From Cordilura impudica (taxonomy: Eukaryota > Arthropoda > Insecta > Diptera > Scathophagidae), in contig OY821518.1 in NCBI GenBank assembly GCA_963682025.1, positions 230,349,848 to 230,413,847 of the forward strand: a DNA stretch of 64,000 nt, in the 5' to 3' direction. The notes beneath the pieces are model-generated. The model worked only from the letters and a program-made list of their open reading frames with translations, had not been told where the DNA came from and did not search any database. Position numbers and translations under genes: made by a program. Shown piece after piece: positions 54,627 through 64,000 of the stretch (positions are counted from its first letter, which is position 1; every line of letters begins with the position of its first letter).

Positions 54627-54977
54627 CAGGGTGGCCCACCAATTGTGCTACAATAAGAAATTCAAGTAACTTTTTTTAATCAATGTGTTTCATTTATTTT
54701 TGTATTGCATGAGAAATTCTATTTAATTTTGTATAAATAATTGTTTTTGAAAATGATAGACCGCAAGTGACCTCCATGCTCATCCATGCAAATGCGACAC
54801 CTGATCCGAAAATTATTCATTGCGGCCTGAATTGTTGCAATCGGGATCGCCTATCTTGCTTGACATAACCCATAAAAAAAGTCTTGTGCATTCAGGTCAG
54901 GTGACCTTGGGGGTCAGCGGAAAGTGGAAATTTTCGTTGGAGCTCAAATAATCATTTAACGTTGTGGCGGTAAGTGT
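54627..54977 (-). mobile_element. Tc1/mariner-superfamily fragment, one end only
   Basis: Terminal repeat CAGGGTGGCCCACCAATTG directly after TA (54625-54626). On the minus strand a transposase tail: the PRSPDLNA-type motif at about 54895-54920, then DFF, then RCRICMDEHGGHLRSIIF near 54740-54790, as in many mariner-like C-termini. The other end is missing. Confidence 0.7.
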
Positions 54978-55029
54978 GAAGGAAATAAAAAATCACTATC
55001 ATCAGCTGATGATGCATTAGACCAACTTT

Positions 55030-55300
55030 TTGTACTAAATGTACAATGTATGGACATGGCACTAGAAATTGTCACCGAAATAATATTTTTATTAGGTGGC
55101 AATCATGACTACTCGGCTTGCCAAGTCAATAAAAGAGATGGTACTCTTACTTATAAATGTTTTTATGTGCAAATAAAAACTTGAAAACACCAATCATCGT
55201 GCCGATGATCCCCGCTGTTCAAGTCGCATAGACTATAATGATGCGACAAGGCTTGAACAACATCAGACAAACCCGAGCTAATAGTAAGGTTCACAATTAT
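55030..55300 (+). pseudogene. LINE-D ORF1 zinc-knuckle region
   Basis: Reads FCTKCTMYGHGTRNCHRN (a CCHC knuckle), then in other frames GGNHDYSACQVNKRDGTLTY and NHRADDPRCSSRIDYNDAT, the usual three-part nucleocapsid of Jockey ORF1. At least two frameshifts. The domain that precedes the knuckles is missing. Confidence 0.7.
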
Positions 55301-55663
55301 ACTCGCCTGGTGCCGGGTGATTCTAACAAATCAAAAAAGCAATGTATCAGCTGAGCTTTTTTGCAAAATAATTATTAATGCAACAGCTGACCTTCGTAAA
55401 TGCAATATGAAAGTTGAACAAAATGTTATAATGTCTTTACTTAAATATGCGATATAAAACAAATATACGAAGATGTCTCAAAGTAATGCGTTGAAATCGT
55501 CAGGGAATTTCGAAATTATCTGAATCTGCACAACTAAATCTTTTTTTAAAAGAACTCTATTGACATTCTTATGTTAAACGAAACTCAACTTAAACCTGAA
55601 CACAACTTTTTATTACCTGGCTATAAATTATACAAAAAAAATTATAGAATCATAAAGCTGCGT

Positions 55664-56155
55664 TCACACTACGTGTTCTGCTTGTGTTTTTCTTAGTTTT
55701 TTAGCACGTGTAATTTGTACACATAGTGTGAACCCTTTCAAACATTGTTTATGTGCAACACATATTGCAAGACATATGTAAATTTTTCAATTAGAGCAGG
55801 TTCTATTTTGGCAAGACAAACATATGAAAATACAACACTGCTTGTGGCGAAAGAAAAACAGAGTAAGTTATAAAGATTAACACTGAAAGAAAAATAAATT
55901 GTTTAATATTAATGAACAATTAAAAAATATATAAAATATATAACTTTATTTTTCACAATAAATTTTTGTAAATTCACAAATTAAATCAGCTGTTGTTTAC
56001 ATTTAGAGGTTGTGGCATACGGAAAAATTATGAACGCAAAAATTATGAATCGTATGTAAAACGCTAATTTTGACACACACACGAAATTACGTATGGATCG
56101 TAAAACTGAATTAACATATGGAAAATACACATAAGTGTAAACACACCTTAAGGGA
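55664..56155. repeat. MITE-H relative in LINE-D
   Basis: Shares ATATGAAAATACAACACTGC, GAGCAGGTTCTATTTTGGCA-type and AATCAGCTGTTGTTTACATT blocks with 19099-19589. Ends GCTGCGTTCACACTACGTGT and TAAGTGTAAACACACCTTA are partly inverted. Confidence 0.7.
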
Positions 56156-56483
56156 GTAGGTGTTGCAATCGCTATACGATCATCTATAAAACATAAGCTA
56201 CAGTATTCGTATCGAACAAAGCTGTTTGAAAATACATACATATGTATGTATATATCTGTCAATAACAATAAACAACAGTGAAGTAATATTGTTGCAACAT
56301 ATTGTCCAAAATACACCGTAGATTTTTTAAGTGATCTAAGACTACTCACATAAATTCCTGGAGACTTTTTTATCTTAGGGGATTTAATGCATAACCCCAG
56401 TTGGAACTGTGCAGAAACCAGTACAGTAGGGCGAATACTATTCTATCGCCAATTATCTTCTAATTATTACATATTATTAAACT

Positions 56484-57312
56484 CTTTTAACTCATACTCT
56501 CTGTCTGTCTGTCTGTCTTCTGCCATGGGTGGACCCCATTCCCCCTTACCCAATTGATTTGAAACTTGGCCCATAGTCTTGTCGTGACTACAGATTAATT
56601 TTGGGGTAGTCATGCACAGTCACGCTTGGTCACGCACTGTCACGGAGTGATCTAAATGTAAATAATTTCCCCTCATCCGATCGATCTCAAACTTGGTTCA
56701 TACACTTGGTGTGAAAAAAAGATTAACTTTGACTTAGTCACGCACAGTCACGCGCAGTCGCGCACAGTCACGGAGTGATCTAAATGTCATTTCCCCTCAT
56801 CCAATCGATCTCAAACTTAGTCCAAACACTGGCTGTGAAAAAAGATTAACTTTGACTTAGTCACGCGCAGACATGCATAGTCACGGACAGTCACGGATTG
56901 ATCTAAATGTCATTTCCCCTCATCCGATCGATCTGAAACTTTTGTCCATATACTTGCTGTAAACAAAATTAACTTTGACTTAGTCATGCGTAGTCACGCA
57001 TGGTCACGCCCAGTCACGGAGTGATCTTAATGTCATTTCCCCTCATCCGATCGATCTGAAACTTTGTCCATACACTTGCTGTGAAAAAAAGATTAACTTC
57101 GACATAGTCACGCGCAGTCACGCATAGTCACGCACAGCCACGGAGAGATTAAAACCACACTTTCCCTCATCCGATGGGTCTGAAACTTTGTCCATAGACT
57201 TGTTGTGGCCAAAGATGAATTTTAAGATAGTCACACACAGTCACGCACAGTCACGGAGATATTAAAACTCATATACATAAGGAAAGAAAGAGTTTTAATA
57301 AAAACTTTGTTT
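56484..57312 (-). repeat. minisatellite element MS, copy 2 (inverted) in LINE-D
   Basis: Reverse orientation: starts AAACTCTTTTAACTC with CTGTCTGTCTGTCTGTC and ends GGAAAGAAAGAGTTTTAATA. Six to seven units of about 110-125 bp with CACGCACAGTCACGGAGTGA and TCATCCGATCGATCTGAAAC. Confidence 0.8.
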
Positions 57313-59305
57313 TTATTATTTCCATTGAACTCAACGAGTATTCCACAGAATATTGTACATAGAAGACCATCAACAATAGATCTATTGCTTAAAAAATTCA
57401 TAATCTTTCACTAACCTTTTACTAACCTCCATTTCAAATAAATTCGGATCACGTTCCAATTACTTTCTACATAGGTGAACATGTAACTGGGGGCGTGAGC
57501 ATTTTCCCAGACTATGCTAAGGACATTTTTCCGTAGAACATTTGAACTCAAGATAAATTTATCTCCTACAATGCATGCAAATTTAACATTGTTAAACGTT
57601 GACAATATTATTCATGAATTTTGACGAAAGTTTATATAGAAACCATACCACACAAATCTATCAAGAACAATTATAGACGAATTTATTTGTTATAAATATA
57701 AGCAAATAATATCCACCAGAAATGAATTTAGAATATAGTTTCAACGAGGTTCTGAATTGTTAGAATTACAATTGGCACGATAATTAGGGAGTTGAAATGA
57801 AATGAAATGAATTTAGGGAGTTGAACAAACTAATTTCATATTAACAATGATAGAAATGAACACTGAGCTAATGTACTTTCAAAGTTACCTGTAGGAAACA
57901 AAAAATGTATGAAAGGTAAGAATAAGTCCTTAGGAGCCTTAGAAGTTAATAATGGTCTGATTACAGATAATACAGCAAAAGCAAATGTTTTGCTGATCAT
58001 TTTTATAACGCTCGTCTCACTACTGTTCTTATTAATGGGCAAATGGACAGGAAAGTTAACTCTTTTCTTAAGACACTGGAACAAAACACAATTGAAGATG
58101 TTGATACTTTAACAAATATAAATGAGTTGAAGTTCTATATTAAAGGACTTAGAAATAATAAGGCCTCCGGCTTTGGCGGAATTCATAATATAGTGCTAGA
58201 CGTTTTAGTGAAAATCTTTAATTTTTATATCCAAAATTCTTATTTCCTACAATATTTCAAAAGGTCAAGATGATCCCAATTATTAAAACTGTAAAAAATC
58301 TAAAATATCCAAGTAGTTACCGTCCTATTAGTTTGGTGAGTTGCCTAGATAAAGCATTTGAAAAAATAGGGTTTGAGCGAATAAAAACTATTGCCGAAGA
58401 AAAAGAACTGATTCATAAATGTCAATATGGTTTAAGAGAACAACATTCTACAACGCAACAGGTCCAAATAGTAAACATAATAAAAAAAATAGACATAATA
58501 AAAGTAATAGACATTCAACAGGGGTACTCTTCTTGAACGATGGCAGTCCAATGAAAATCCTATTTCTGTTGATTTACCTCAAGGATTTGTGCTATCACCA
58601 CTCCTTTATTCATTATATATTTCTGATTTCAAATCTCTCAAGGGTAACGACGTAGCTTTCTACGCAGATGACAGTACATTTTTTACCCACGGAAAAGTTT
58701 CTAACGCAATTGTTAAACGGATGCAAAGATGTCTGAATTCAACGAGCAAATACTTAAGATAAATAAGGACATATCTTAAGCAGTAACATTTCCTTTTAAT
58801 AGATCTCTTAAGAAAGTTCCATCTCTACCATTCTCAGTCCAATGCAAACTGATTCCTTTTTCAGATTCTATAAAATATCAAGGGGTCACATTTAGAAATT
58901 AGCTGTTCGTAGGCAATCAAATGTGGTAGATCACTCTTTCCGCTTCTAAATAAAACAAGTAAGAGTGTTAAATTCGGAATCTTAAAGTAATTGTTTTTCT
59001 TGTTGTCCAATTTCTATTATAATTTCTTTTTATAAAAAGCAATGATCATGTTTTCTATAGAAACAATTAATTTCTATTTGAAAAATTGCATTATTTTCTT
59101 TTACAAGACTAGAAAGCCTATAAGTTCCCCAAGTACTTCATATACCACCAATGAAATTCATCATTTAACGCAGCCGGCGTCATAATACCCAAAGTTTGAT
59201 CCCTATAAGACTGTTTTGAGATCTTCGATGTCATACGATAATTAAACAAAATTTAATTGATTCTTGATAAAAATATTATTTAATAATCTAACCCATAAAA
59301 AAGTT

Positions 59306-60104
59306 TTTATTAAAACTCTTTCTTTCCTTATGCATATGAGTTTGGAATCTCTCCGTGACTGTGTGTGAATGTGTGTGACTATCTTAAAATTAATCTTTGG
59401 CCATAACAAATCTATGGATAAAGTTTCAGATCGATTGGATGAGGGGAAATGGGGTTTAAATCACTACGTGACTGTGCGTGACTATGCGTGACTGTGTGTG
59501 ACTATCTTAAAATAAATCTTTGGCCACAACAAGTCTATGGGCATAGTTTCAGATCGATCGGATGAAGGGAAGTGAGGTTTTAATCTCTCCGTGACTGTAC
59601 GTGACTATGCGTGACTGTGCGTGACTATGCGTGACTGTGTGTGACTATGTCAAAGTTAATCTTTTTTCACAGCAAGTCTACTACCGACCAAGTTTCAGAT
59701 CGATCGGATAAGGGGAAATGTGTTTTAAATCACTCCGTGACTGTGCGTGACTATGTCGAAGTTAATCATTCTTTACAGCAAGTATATCGACCAAGTTTCA
59801 GATTGATTGGATGAGGGGAAATCCGTCTTAAATCTCTCCGTAACTGTGCGTGACTTGCGTGACTATGTCAAAGCTAATCTTTCTTCACACCAAGTGTATG
59901 GACGTAGTTTCAGATCGATCGGATGAAGGGAAATGACATTTAGATCACTCCGTGACTGTGCATGACTATGCGTGTCTGCGTGACTAACCCAAAATTAATC
60001 TGTAGTCACAACAAGACTATGGGCCAAGTTTCAATCAATTGGATAAGGGGGAATGGGGTTCCCCACGACAGACAGACAGAGTATGAGTTAAAAGAAAGAG
60101 TTTA
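59306..60104 (+). repeat. minisatellite element MS, copy 3, in Hel-3
   Basis: Same ends and units as at 42893. About six units with variable numbers of GTGACTGTGC/GTGACTATGC 10-mers. GACAGACAGACAG lies near the right end. Confidence 0.8.
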
Positions 60105-60124
60105 AAAAAAGAAATTTAAAAATA

Positions 60125-61492
60125 TTTTTATTTAATATAAATAAACAAATAAAGAATGAAACAAAAATTTTTAATTTTTAACTTTTAATTTTTAATTTAA
60201 ATTTAAAATTTAAAATTTTTAATTTTTAATTTTCAATTTTTAATTTTAATTTTTAATTTTTAATTTTTAATTTTTAATTTTTAATTTTTAATTTTTAATT
60301 TTTAATTTTTAATTTTTAATTTTTAATTTTTAATTTTTAATTTTTAATTTTTAATTTTTAATTTTTAATTTTTAATTTTTAATTTTTAATTTTTAATTTT
60401 TAATTTTTAATTTTTAATTTTTAATTTTTAATTTTTAATTTTTAATTTTTAATTTTTAAATTTTTAATTTTTAATTTTTAAATTTTTAATTTTTAATTTT
60501 AATTTTAATTTTAATTTTAATTTTAATTTTAATTTTAATTTTAATTTTAATTTTAATTTTAATTTTAATTTTAATTTTAATTTTAATTTTTAATTTTTAT
60601 ATTTTATTTTTAATTTTTAATCTTTAATTTTTAATTTTTAATTTTTAATTTTTAATTTTTAATTTTTAATTTTTAATTTTTAATTTTTAATTTTTAATTT
60701 TTAATTTTTAATTTTTAATTTTTATTTTTAATTTTTAATTTTTTATTTTTAATGTTTAATGTTTAATTTTTAATTTTTTATTTTTAATTTTTTATTTTTA
60801 ATTTTTAATTTTTAATTTTTAATTTTTAATTTTTAATTTTTAATTTTTAATTTTTAATTTTTAATTTTTAATTTTTAATTTTAAATTTTAAATTTTTAAT
60901 TTTTAATTTTTAATTTTTAATTTTTAATTTTAAATTTTTAATTTTTAATTTTTAATTTTTAATTTTTAATTTTTAATTTTTAATTTTTAATTTTTAATTT
61001 TTAATTTTTAATTTTTAATTTTTAAATTTTGATTTTTAATTTTTAATTTTTAATGATTAATTTTTAATATTTAATTTTTAATTTTAATTTTTAATTTTTA
61101 ATTTTTATTTTTTAATTTTTAATTTTAATGTTTAATTTTTAATTATCAATTTTTAATTTTAATTTTAAAATTTTAATAATTTTTAGTTTTTAGTTTTTAA
61201 TTTTTAATTTTTAATTCTTAATTTTTAATTTTTAATTTTTAATTTTTAATTTTTAATTTTTAATTTTTAATTTTTAATTTTTAATTTTTAATTTTTAATT
61301 TTTAAATTTCAATTTTTAATTTTTAATTTTCAATTTTTAATTTTAATTTTAAAATTTTAATTTTTTATTTTTAGTTTTTAGTTTTTAATTTTTAATTTTT
61401 AATTTTTAATTTTTAATTTTTAATTTTTAATTTTTAATTTTTAATTTTTAATTTTTAATTTTTAATTTTTAATTTTTAATTTTTAATTTTTA
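60125..61492. repeat. ATTTTTA heptamer satellite, 1.37 kb
   Basis: Almost pure ATTTTTA tandem array, with a block of the hexamer ATTTTA at about 60494-60590 and occasional point variants. It occupies the same internal site of Hel-3 as the different array at 35215-36480. Confidence 0.95.
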
Positions 61493-62059
61493 GGTCAATG
61501 TGACACGTGCAGTGTAAATATACACATATCTACAATGACTTCAATAATACGAAGAAATACAACATACATATAACACATATCTTAAGAAAAACAACAAACA
61601 CACTGAAAATTTTTATTTGTTCAAGAGTTTTTTTCAAAGTTTTATTCATATCTCATGACCTTCTAACCGATTTTGATGATTTTAAATAGCAACTCCTTTG
61701 GGATGTTAATAAACGATTTTATACAAAAACGAACGGTCAGCTTAGATATTGAGGGTGTGATCGGGATTTTCACAGACAGACGGAAATTGTATATGGTTTT
61801 AGGGTCTCCGGAATTTATTTCAATGCGTTACAAACGGAATGACAAACCTATATATACCCTCGCCACTGAGGTGTGGAGGGTATAAAAAAGTAAATTAAAT
61901 ATAAAGAATAAACTTCTTTTATACAAAATGTGTATTAGACCAAAACTTATTTATGCATACCAGTGTGGAATAATTGTGCAAAAACTCTTAAAAGAAGATT
62001 ACAATTTATCCAAAATAAGAATCTGAAAATCATATACAGTCTCCCTTGGAGATTCCGAC

Positions 62060-62515
62060 CAAAGACTTACATATCTATATCTAGACTTACATATCTATGA
62101 ATATACATATGTTATGTATGGACTCCAAAATGGCTCGACCGATCTTGATGAAATTTTCAGGGTATCTTCAGAATGGCTTGGTGGGAGAAACTGAGAAGTC
62201 TGATTTTTGGTCTTTGGGTGGAGGGGCGTGGCAAATCAAATTTTAATATTGTACCACTAATGACGTCTACATATAAAAGCGGATGGACCGATTTTAATGA
62301 AATTTTCGGAAAATCTTCAAAATAGCTTGGCGGGTGACACTGTGAAGTCTGATTTTTAGTTTTTGGTCTGTGGGTGGAGGGGCGTGTCAAAATCAAATTT
62401 TATTATTGTACCTATATATCCGTTAAAACTTTCGGGGGAGTTCGTACTTTACTTTTGTCCGGCACTGTATATTAAAATTTAGGGCCAGCAAGGCGGACTG
62501 AGCCCAGCTAGTTAT
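62060..62515 (+). repeat. Helitron-like tail with two ~145-bp tandem units
   Basis: Two units carry GACCGAT...TTGATGAAATTTTC, GAAGTCTGATTTTTGGT and GGGTGGAGGGGCGTG. The segment ends AAGGCGGACTGAGCCCAGCTAG|TT, a Helitron-type CTAG terminus with a preceding short hairpin. Confidence 0.6.
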
Positions 62516-62814
62516 TTATAAACAAAAAACTTAATACCGTAATTGAGGAAATGTTGAACCTCTGAGGAGTTTAATCTGACTACTAATAAATGACATGACA
62601 TTGGTGGTTGTGTTATACCTCCCTCTCCCATTTTTCATTTTTAGTTTTCTTTCTTTTTTTTCTTTTTTGTGATCTAGGATATACATAGGTTTGTTACTAT
62701 ATACAGGTCTTTTTCCTATAAATTTTCCCTTTTAATTGTAATATCTGTAGATAAATAATTGTAAAATAATGATAAATAAATACATAAAATAAAATAAAAA
62801 TACGCTTTGAATTC
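62516..62814. other. LINE-like A-rich tail, no gene
   Basis: Ends in ATAAATAAATACATAAAATAAAATAAAA, possibly the 3' end of LINE-D or another LINE. No convincing frame. Confidence 0.4.
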
Positions 62815-63173
62815 TAAGAGGTGCAAATTCTAGGAAATTTTATTTTTTCATTAAATAAAGACCCTAAAGGTATACTAATCAATTATAGCCAATTCACAAA
62901 TCAACACAAAAAACAAACTCATTTTTATTACAAACACATTAACAAATTTTACAAACACACACATAGCATTGTATAATTTTATGTACATATGTGTTAGTAG
63001 CAACTTTAAATTCAATTTACTCAAAATAAAGGAAAAAATTTAAAAATCTGTAAATCTGCAAAACGGCTTAAAGGAAATACCTTTCAAATAATATACGTTT
63101 GGTCAAAATCGGGATAAAACGGTAGAACAAAACATCGGTCACAAGAAATCGCCTAGCCTATTAATATTATAGA
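62815..63173 (-). mobile_element. Helitron, non-autonomous, 3' end degraded
   Basis: The 5' end (minus) at 63173: A|TCTATAATATTAATAGGCTA, then GCGATTTCTTGTGACCG. Extends to AGAATTTGCACCTCTTAG at 62815 without the CTAG end. Same family as 53952-54317. Confidence 0.75.
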
Positions 63174-63182
63174 TAAAGTATC

Positions 63183-63277
63183 AAAACAAATTTTTCTGTG
63201 TGAACATTAAGGCAACTTTAAAAGAGAATTGCAAAGAAGTTGAGCAACAAAAATTGCCTCGTGTGAACAGGGACTAA
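63183..63277. repeat. MITE-A right-end fragment
   Basis: TGTGTGAACATTAAGGCAAC through AAAATTGCCTCGTGTGAACA, matching 2468-2536. Confidence 0.75.
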
Positions 63278-63600
63278 GTTTAAGGAGCATTTTTTATTCT
63301 TATGTTATGAACCTTAATGCCTTGTTTTCATTATATTATCTTGTAATTTTTTGGTCGACTACATTTTCAATACATTTTTTATCAACTGAAAAAACTGCTG
63401 CCATCCAGTGAAATCAAATTGCCATGTTTGCAATTTCATTTTAGGTGTCAAATGTTGCAAAGTGTTGCAAATAGTGGCACCATATTACAACTCGTTTTCA
63501 TTCAACTGATAACAGTTGACATTGCAAATTACATAATGAAAACCAAACATAAGACGAACGTGACAATTTAGTTACATATTACCATTTATCGAGGAAGTCG
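63278..63600. other. no gene seen
   Basis: Repeated GTTGCAAA / TTTGCAAT motifs (63420-63530), possibly the subterminal repeats of the hAT-like relic that follows. Confidence 0.35.
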
Positions 63601-63609
63601 TAGTTTTTA

Positions 63610-63935
63610 AATAAAACTGAAGGGCGTTACGTTGCAAATGTTATTGAAGAAATTTCTAAAAATAAATTTTTGTTTAACGTCGTGGACTTGAAAAAGATCA
63701 ACCATGCTACGATAGCTCGTTATTTCCATAACTCAATAAATATGTTGGATCAAGATGTCGACAAAAAGCAGATCCGTCTATTTTTAACCGATGCAGACCC
63801 TCACCGCATTGCAGAGGAAATTAGAAGCCTACTACGGATATATTGGTGAAACAATAACTAAATTGGGGGATTTTAGTTCACTTAATACTCAAGTCAAATT
63901 AATTGATATTTCAGAAAGTAAAACTAACAACTAAA
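63610..63935 (+). pseudogene. hAT-like transposase fragment, internally deleted
   Basis: One frame reads GRYVANVIEEISKNKFLF, INHATIARYFHNSINML, then LFLTDADPHRIAEEIRSL with a stop after RIYW. Another continues YIGETITKLGDFSSLNTQVK. The TDA segment followed by an H-R-x-x-E-x-I-R motif resembles the catalytic Asp and following part of hAT/ZBED-like transposases, but the roughly 30 residues normally between TDAAPYM and LHR are missing here. Unrelated to the hAT at 51829 as far as I can align. A poor match to one specific family. Confidence 0.5.
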
Positions 63936-64000
63936 ACTAAAGAAAAAAAATCGAAAACTTTTCGCAAAAATGAAGGATTTAGAAAAAGCAAAAATCAAAT

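Larger units (their letters stand above)
58955..61890 (+). mobile_element. Helentron-like Hel-3, inserted in LINE-D
   Basis: The 5' end CAAGTAAGAGTGTTAAATTC is kept but the hairpin is collapsed (GG-AATCTT). The 3' end is the hairpin TATACCCTCGCCAC-TGAGGT-GTGGAGGGTATA (61853-61884), preceded by CAGACAGACGGA. Inserted after an AAAA run. Contains an MS element and a 1.37-kb heptamer array. Non-coding. Confidence 0.8.
55480..62045 (+). pseudogene. LINE-D ORF2 (endonuclease-RT), fragmented
   Basis: Endonuclease start at 55540-55660 (LFLKEL-x-IDILMLNETQLKPE, LPGYKLYKKN). It continues at 56158-56470 with GVGVAIAIRSSIKH, CPKYTVDFLSDLRLLT and FFILGDLMHNPSWNCA, where the catalytic DFNAH is mutated to DLMHN. 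At 57320-57480 ISNKFGS and FYIGEHVTG are in shifting frames. The RT is at 57885-58760: ALEVNNGLITDNTAKANV, NNKASGFGGIHN, YRPISLVSCLDKAFEKI, LIHKCQYGLREQHST, DLPQGFVLSPLLYSLYISDF and active site FYADDS (YADD at 58661-58672). The post-RT region lies beyond the Helentron at 61905-62040 (MCIRPKLIYAY, SLPWRF). Many frameshifts. Confidence 0.82.
54978..62560 (+). mobile_element. LINE-D, Jockey-type element with three nested insertions
   Basis: Pieces in order: 54978-55663 (ORF1 end, ORF2 start), 56156-56483 (endonuclease), 57313-58954 (endonuclease end and RT), 61891-62045 (post-RT). Interrupting elements are a MITE-H relative, an MS element and Hel-3. The start is cut at the mariner-like fragment. 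The 3' end is unclear, perhaps the A-rich tail at 62760-62810. Confidence 0.8.

Noticed and set aside
55981..56349. 122-codon minus-strand frame
   Set aside because: Runs across the MITE-H end and LINE-D endonuclease on the wrong strand. No family resemblance.
56600..57290. Regular repeats resembling a CRISPR array
   Set aside because: Eukaryotic context, units of 110-125 bp with internal 10-mers and no unique spacers. It is a minisatellite inside a mobile element.

Overview
The window is AT-rich, intron-bearing eukaryotic DNA, most likely from a calyptrate-type fly (blowfly or house-fly relatives). The evidence is the short fly-type introns, Jockey-type non-LTR retrotransposons with an Inr/DPE promoter, DINE-1/Helentron-like repeats with (GACGGACA)n tracts, a rosa-type (DD41D) mariner, Tc1 elements and many short MITEs. 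There are no bacterial operons, CRISPR arrays or recognisable RNA genes. Almost every long open frame is a transposon relic or a shadow of one.

Host genes are sparse. At the left edge (1-1629, minus strand) lies a Q/P-rich exon that I read as the N-terminal region of translation factor eIF4G; it ends in a splice acceptor and its upstream exons are not found. At 47160-47993 (plus) is a decayed copy of Vac14 with two exons, one internal intron and a terminal donor still visible, so it is a DNA-level duplicate rather than a retrocopy. Around 49560-50614 (plus) a non-repetitive stretch ends in a consensus GTAAGT donor and may be a 5' UTR exon. Small remnants of Myb/SANT (zeste-like) and coiled-coil proteins sit at 40140-40340 and 12442-12672.

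Layout: 1-2.2 kb eIF4G exon; 2.2-6.8 kb LINE-A copy 1 behind an inverted LINE-A tail; 7.7-12.3 kb a giant foldback element holding a Tc1 element that itself holds two MITEs; 12.4-16 kb MITEs and a LINE RNase H fragment; 16-18.6 kb an AT-repeat field and a second foldback; 19.9-34.4 kb LINE-A copy 2, split by a 5'-truncated LINE-B (23.1-25.1 kb) and by an 8.3-kb Helentron-like composite (25.3-33.6 kb); 34.9-37.9 kb an inverted Helentron with a satellite array, and LINE-C; 38.3-40 kb Tc1 and rosa mariner relics; 40.4-41.9 kb a third foldback; 42.9-47.1 kb a minisatellite element and two more Helentron-like elements; 47-50.6 kb the Vac14 relic and the putative UTR exon; 51.4-53.9 kb a Tc1 element split by a hAT; 54-62.6 kb LINE-D split by a MITE, a minisatellite element and a Helentron carrying a 1.37-kb heptamer array; 62.6-64 kb Helitron and hAT-like remains.

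The elements act on one another by nesting, which gives a relative time order. LINE-A and LINE-D copies are oldest, Helentron-like elements landed inside their ORF2s, and MITEs and minisatellite elements landed inside those. No intact autonomous element was found. The most distinctive signals are the Helentron-like family with matched 5' and 3' hairpins, two different satellites grown at the same internal site of one Helentron family, a GC-rich NotI-containing module carried by two foldbacks, and the intron-bearing Vac14 relic. Family assignments rest on motif recognition by eye; no database search was possible.
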